Both the position numbers and the translations under genes were made by a program. Positions 21,718-22,918 of a DNA stretch of 22,918 bases are shown in pieces (positions within the stretch are counted from its first letter, which is position 1; every line of letters begins with the position of its first letter). Origin of the DNA: CAZQCI01 sp964592255 (GTDB lineage: Bacteria; UBA10199; SBBF01); contig CAZQCI010000025.1 in assembly GCA_964592255.1 (NCBI GenBank), forward strand, positions 1-22,918. The letters run 5' to 3'. Under the pieces are notes generated by a model that was not told where the DNA came from, searched no databases, and saw nothing but the letters and a program-made list of their open reading frames with translations.

Positions 21718-22918
21718 ATGATGAGTTTATTACAAAAATCCTTAAAACGAGCTGTTTTTCTGTTTTTAACCGGGTGTTTGTTTTTGTCGTCTACGGTTTT
21801 TGCCGATAACTACGAGGTTAATATCACCACAGACGAATATGATACGTCTTGTTCGGACGGGGATTGTTCATTACGGGATGCAATTGTTCTGGCTAACTCT
21901 ACCACAGCGGCTGATACCATTACTTTTATCATTAACGGAACTTTCTCTCTGACTCTCACCGGGTCTTCTTCCACTACAGGTGATTTAGATATCACAAACC
22001 CTCTTACCATTACCGGAAATGGTGAATCGAATACTATTATCGACGCGACCTCTTTGAGTGATCGTGTATTTGAAGCGACCACAACTTCTGTTTCTATTAG
22101 TGACCTCACAATCCAAAATGGCTCAGCCACTAATGGTGCCGGTATTTTAATTAATGGAACAAGTACGACGCGTACTTTTTCTCTCTCATCCGTCACTATT
22201 AAAAATAATAACGCAACGGGTACTAATGGTGCTGGAATTTACAGTGAAAGAAATGTCACGCTTACTATCGATAAATGTACTTTTTCAGGAAATGTCGCCA
22301 AAAGTCAGGGTGGGGCGATTTATACAAGTAAAAGTACCATTACCATAACAGACAGCCTTATTGATGATAATAGTTCAACCAGTAGTAATGGAGGGGCGAT
22401 TTATGCCGATACTACTGGAAGTACAATTACAATACAAAACTCACTTCTTTCCAATAATGAAGCCAGTGGTAATGGAGGGGCATTATTTGCTTATAACGGG
22501 GCTTCCATTTCTGTTTTTAACTCGACCATTTATGGTAATAAAGCCGCTAGTGGTGGGGCTGCCTATAACCAAAGTTCTACTGTTTCAGCTACGCTCTCTT
22601 TTGAAAATACGACAATTACAGCCAATAGCGCAACAGGTACTTTGACAACTGCTGGTGGTATTGGGGTTTCAGGCAGCGGAGTTGTTAATTTTAAAAATTC
22701 AATTATTGCTGAAAACACTTCTGCTAGTAGTACTGCCTATTTCGACTGTTATGCTAGTGCAGGAATAACGATTTTTTCCAGTGCGGGATATAATTTTGCC
22801 CCTAGCGCCAGCTGTCGATACACGCCTGTTTCTACAGATATTTATGATGGTCTTAATTTAAATTTAGATACTGCCTTGGGTGATAATGCTGGTAGTGCAG
22901 ACACGGTACTTACTCAAA
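21718..22918 (+). CDS. CSLREA-type parallel beta-helix surface/secreted protein (3' truncated by window)
   Basis: The frame opens at ATGATG (21718) and stays open for 400 codons to the window edge. A basic N-terminus and hydrophobic stretch ending STVFA|DNYEV make an export signal. FLTGC inside it also fits a lipobox (Cys20), so lipoprotein processing is possible. Residues ~34-60 carry TTDEYDTSCSDGDCSLRDAI, a CSLREA domain with Asp in place of the usual Glu. The rest is Ser/Thr/Asn-rich beta-helix with rungs around GGAIY/GAGIY; the DNA for these recurs at 22138, 22231, 22312, 22393, 22477 and 22555, a step of mostly 26-28 codons. Such proteins are polymorphic outer-membrane-like adhesins or glycan-active surface proteins, often with a C-terminal anchor not visible here. 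It is transcribed divergently from the thi operon, and no strong Shine-Dalgarno is seen. Confidence 0.82.
   Translation, partial: MMSLLQKSLKRAVFLFLTGCLFLSSTVFADNYEVNITTDEYDTSCSDGDCSLRDAIVLANSTTAADTITFIINGTFSLTLTGSSSTTGDLDITNPLTITGNGESNTIIDATSLSDRVFEATTTSVSISDLTIQNGSATNGAGILINGTSTTRTFSLSSVTIKNNNATGTNGAGIYSERNVTLTIDKCTFSGNVAKSQGGAIYTSKSTITITDSLIDDNSSTSSNGGAIYADTTGSTITIQNSLLSNNEASGNGGALFAYNGASISVFNSTIYGNKAASGGAAYNQSSTVSATLSFENTTITANSATGTLTTAGGIGVSGSGVVNFKNSIIAENTSASSTAYFDCYASAGITIFSSAGYNFAPSASCRYTPVSTDIYDGLNLNLDTALGDNAGSADTVLTQ

Noticed and set aside
1..22918. CRISPR array, tRNA, rRNA, transposase, phage or toxin-antitoxin genes
   Set aside because: No regularly spaced repeats, RNA-gene signatures or corresponding proteins were seen on either strand; the only mobile-like signals are the small palindromic repeats.

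Overview
The window looks like a chromosomal piece from a Gram-negative bacterium. It has a nearly complete block of inner-membrane and pseudopilin genes for type II secretion, signal peptides, and an exported beta-helix protein. A GspL with a PilM-like actin fold, a GspN of the Leptospira/deltaproteobacterial kind and a DUF4911-like gene point towards the former Deltaproteobacteria (Bdellovibrionota/Myxococcota-like lineages). That placement is inference from gene families only; no rRNA or marker tree is available. A run of exactly ten Ns inside gspN suggests a scaffolded draft or metagenome assembly.

Layout. (1) 1-2787, plus strand: the end of a GT39-type membrane glycosyltransferase, then a glutamine-dependent asparagine synthase one base later. 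(2) 2750-5795, minus strand: an operon of a DCC-family (DUF393) protein, a family 2 glycosyltransferase and a large HTTM-like membrane protein. Its last gene overlaps the end of asnB tail to tail. (3) 5928-15720, plus strand: gspE-F-G-H-I-J-K-L-M-N, tightly packed with several ATGA-type or longer overlaps. gspC, gspD and the prepilin peptidase gene are not in the window. (4) 15721-16845: a dispersed palindromic repeat, then rlmN. (5) 16848-21475, minus strand: a thiamine operon read in the order TPP riboswitch, thiS, thiO, thiG, thiC, a DUF4911-like gene and a secreted protein of unknown function. (6) 21476-22918: a divergent AT-rich regulatory region and the start of a CSLREA-type parallel beta-helix surface protein that runs off the window.

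How the genes work together. The first two blocks look like surface glycan or cell-envelope modification genes. The gsp block would build the ATPase, the platform and the five pseudopilins of a secretion machine whose outer-membrane secretin must be encoded elsewhere. The exported beta-helix protein is a plausible but unproven cargo. The thi block makes the thiazole (ThiS, ThiO, ThiG) and pyrimidine (ThiC) halves of thiamine under TPP feedback, and carries two uncharacterised genes at its distal end.

Most of the window is conventional. The items that stand out are a well-placed Shine-Dalgarno site serving a nine-codon mini-ORF across the gspE start, overlapping divergent promoter candidates, two or three families of palindromic repeats between or inside genes, and the uncharacterised tail of the thiamine operon. 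I did not find an obvious undescribed defence or mobile system.
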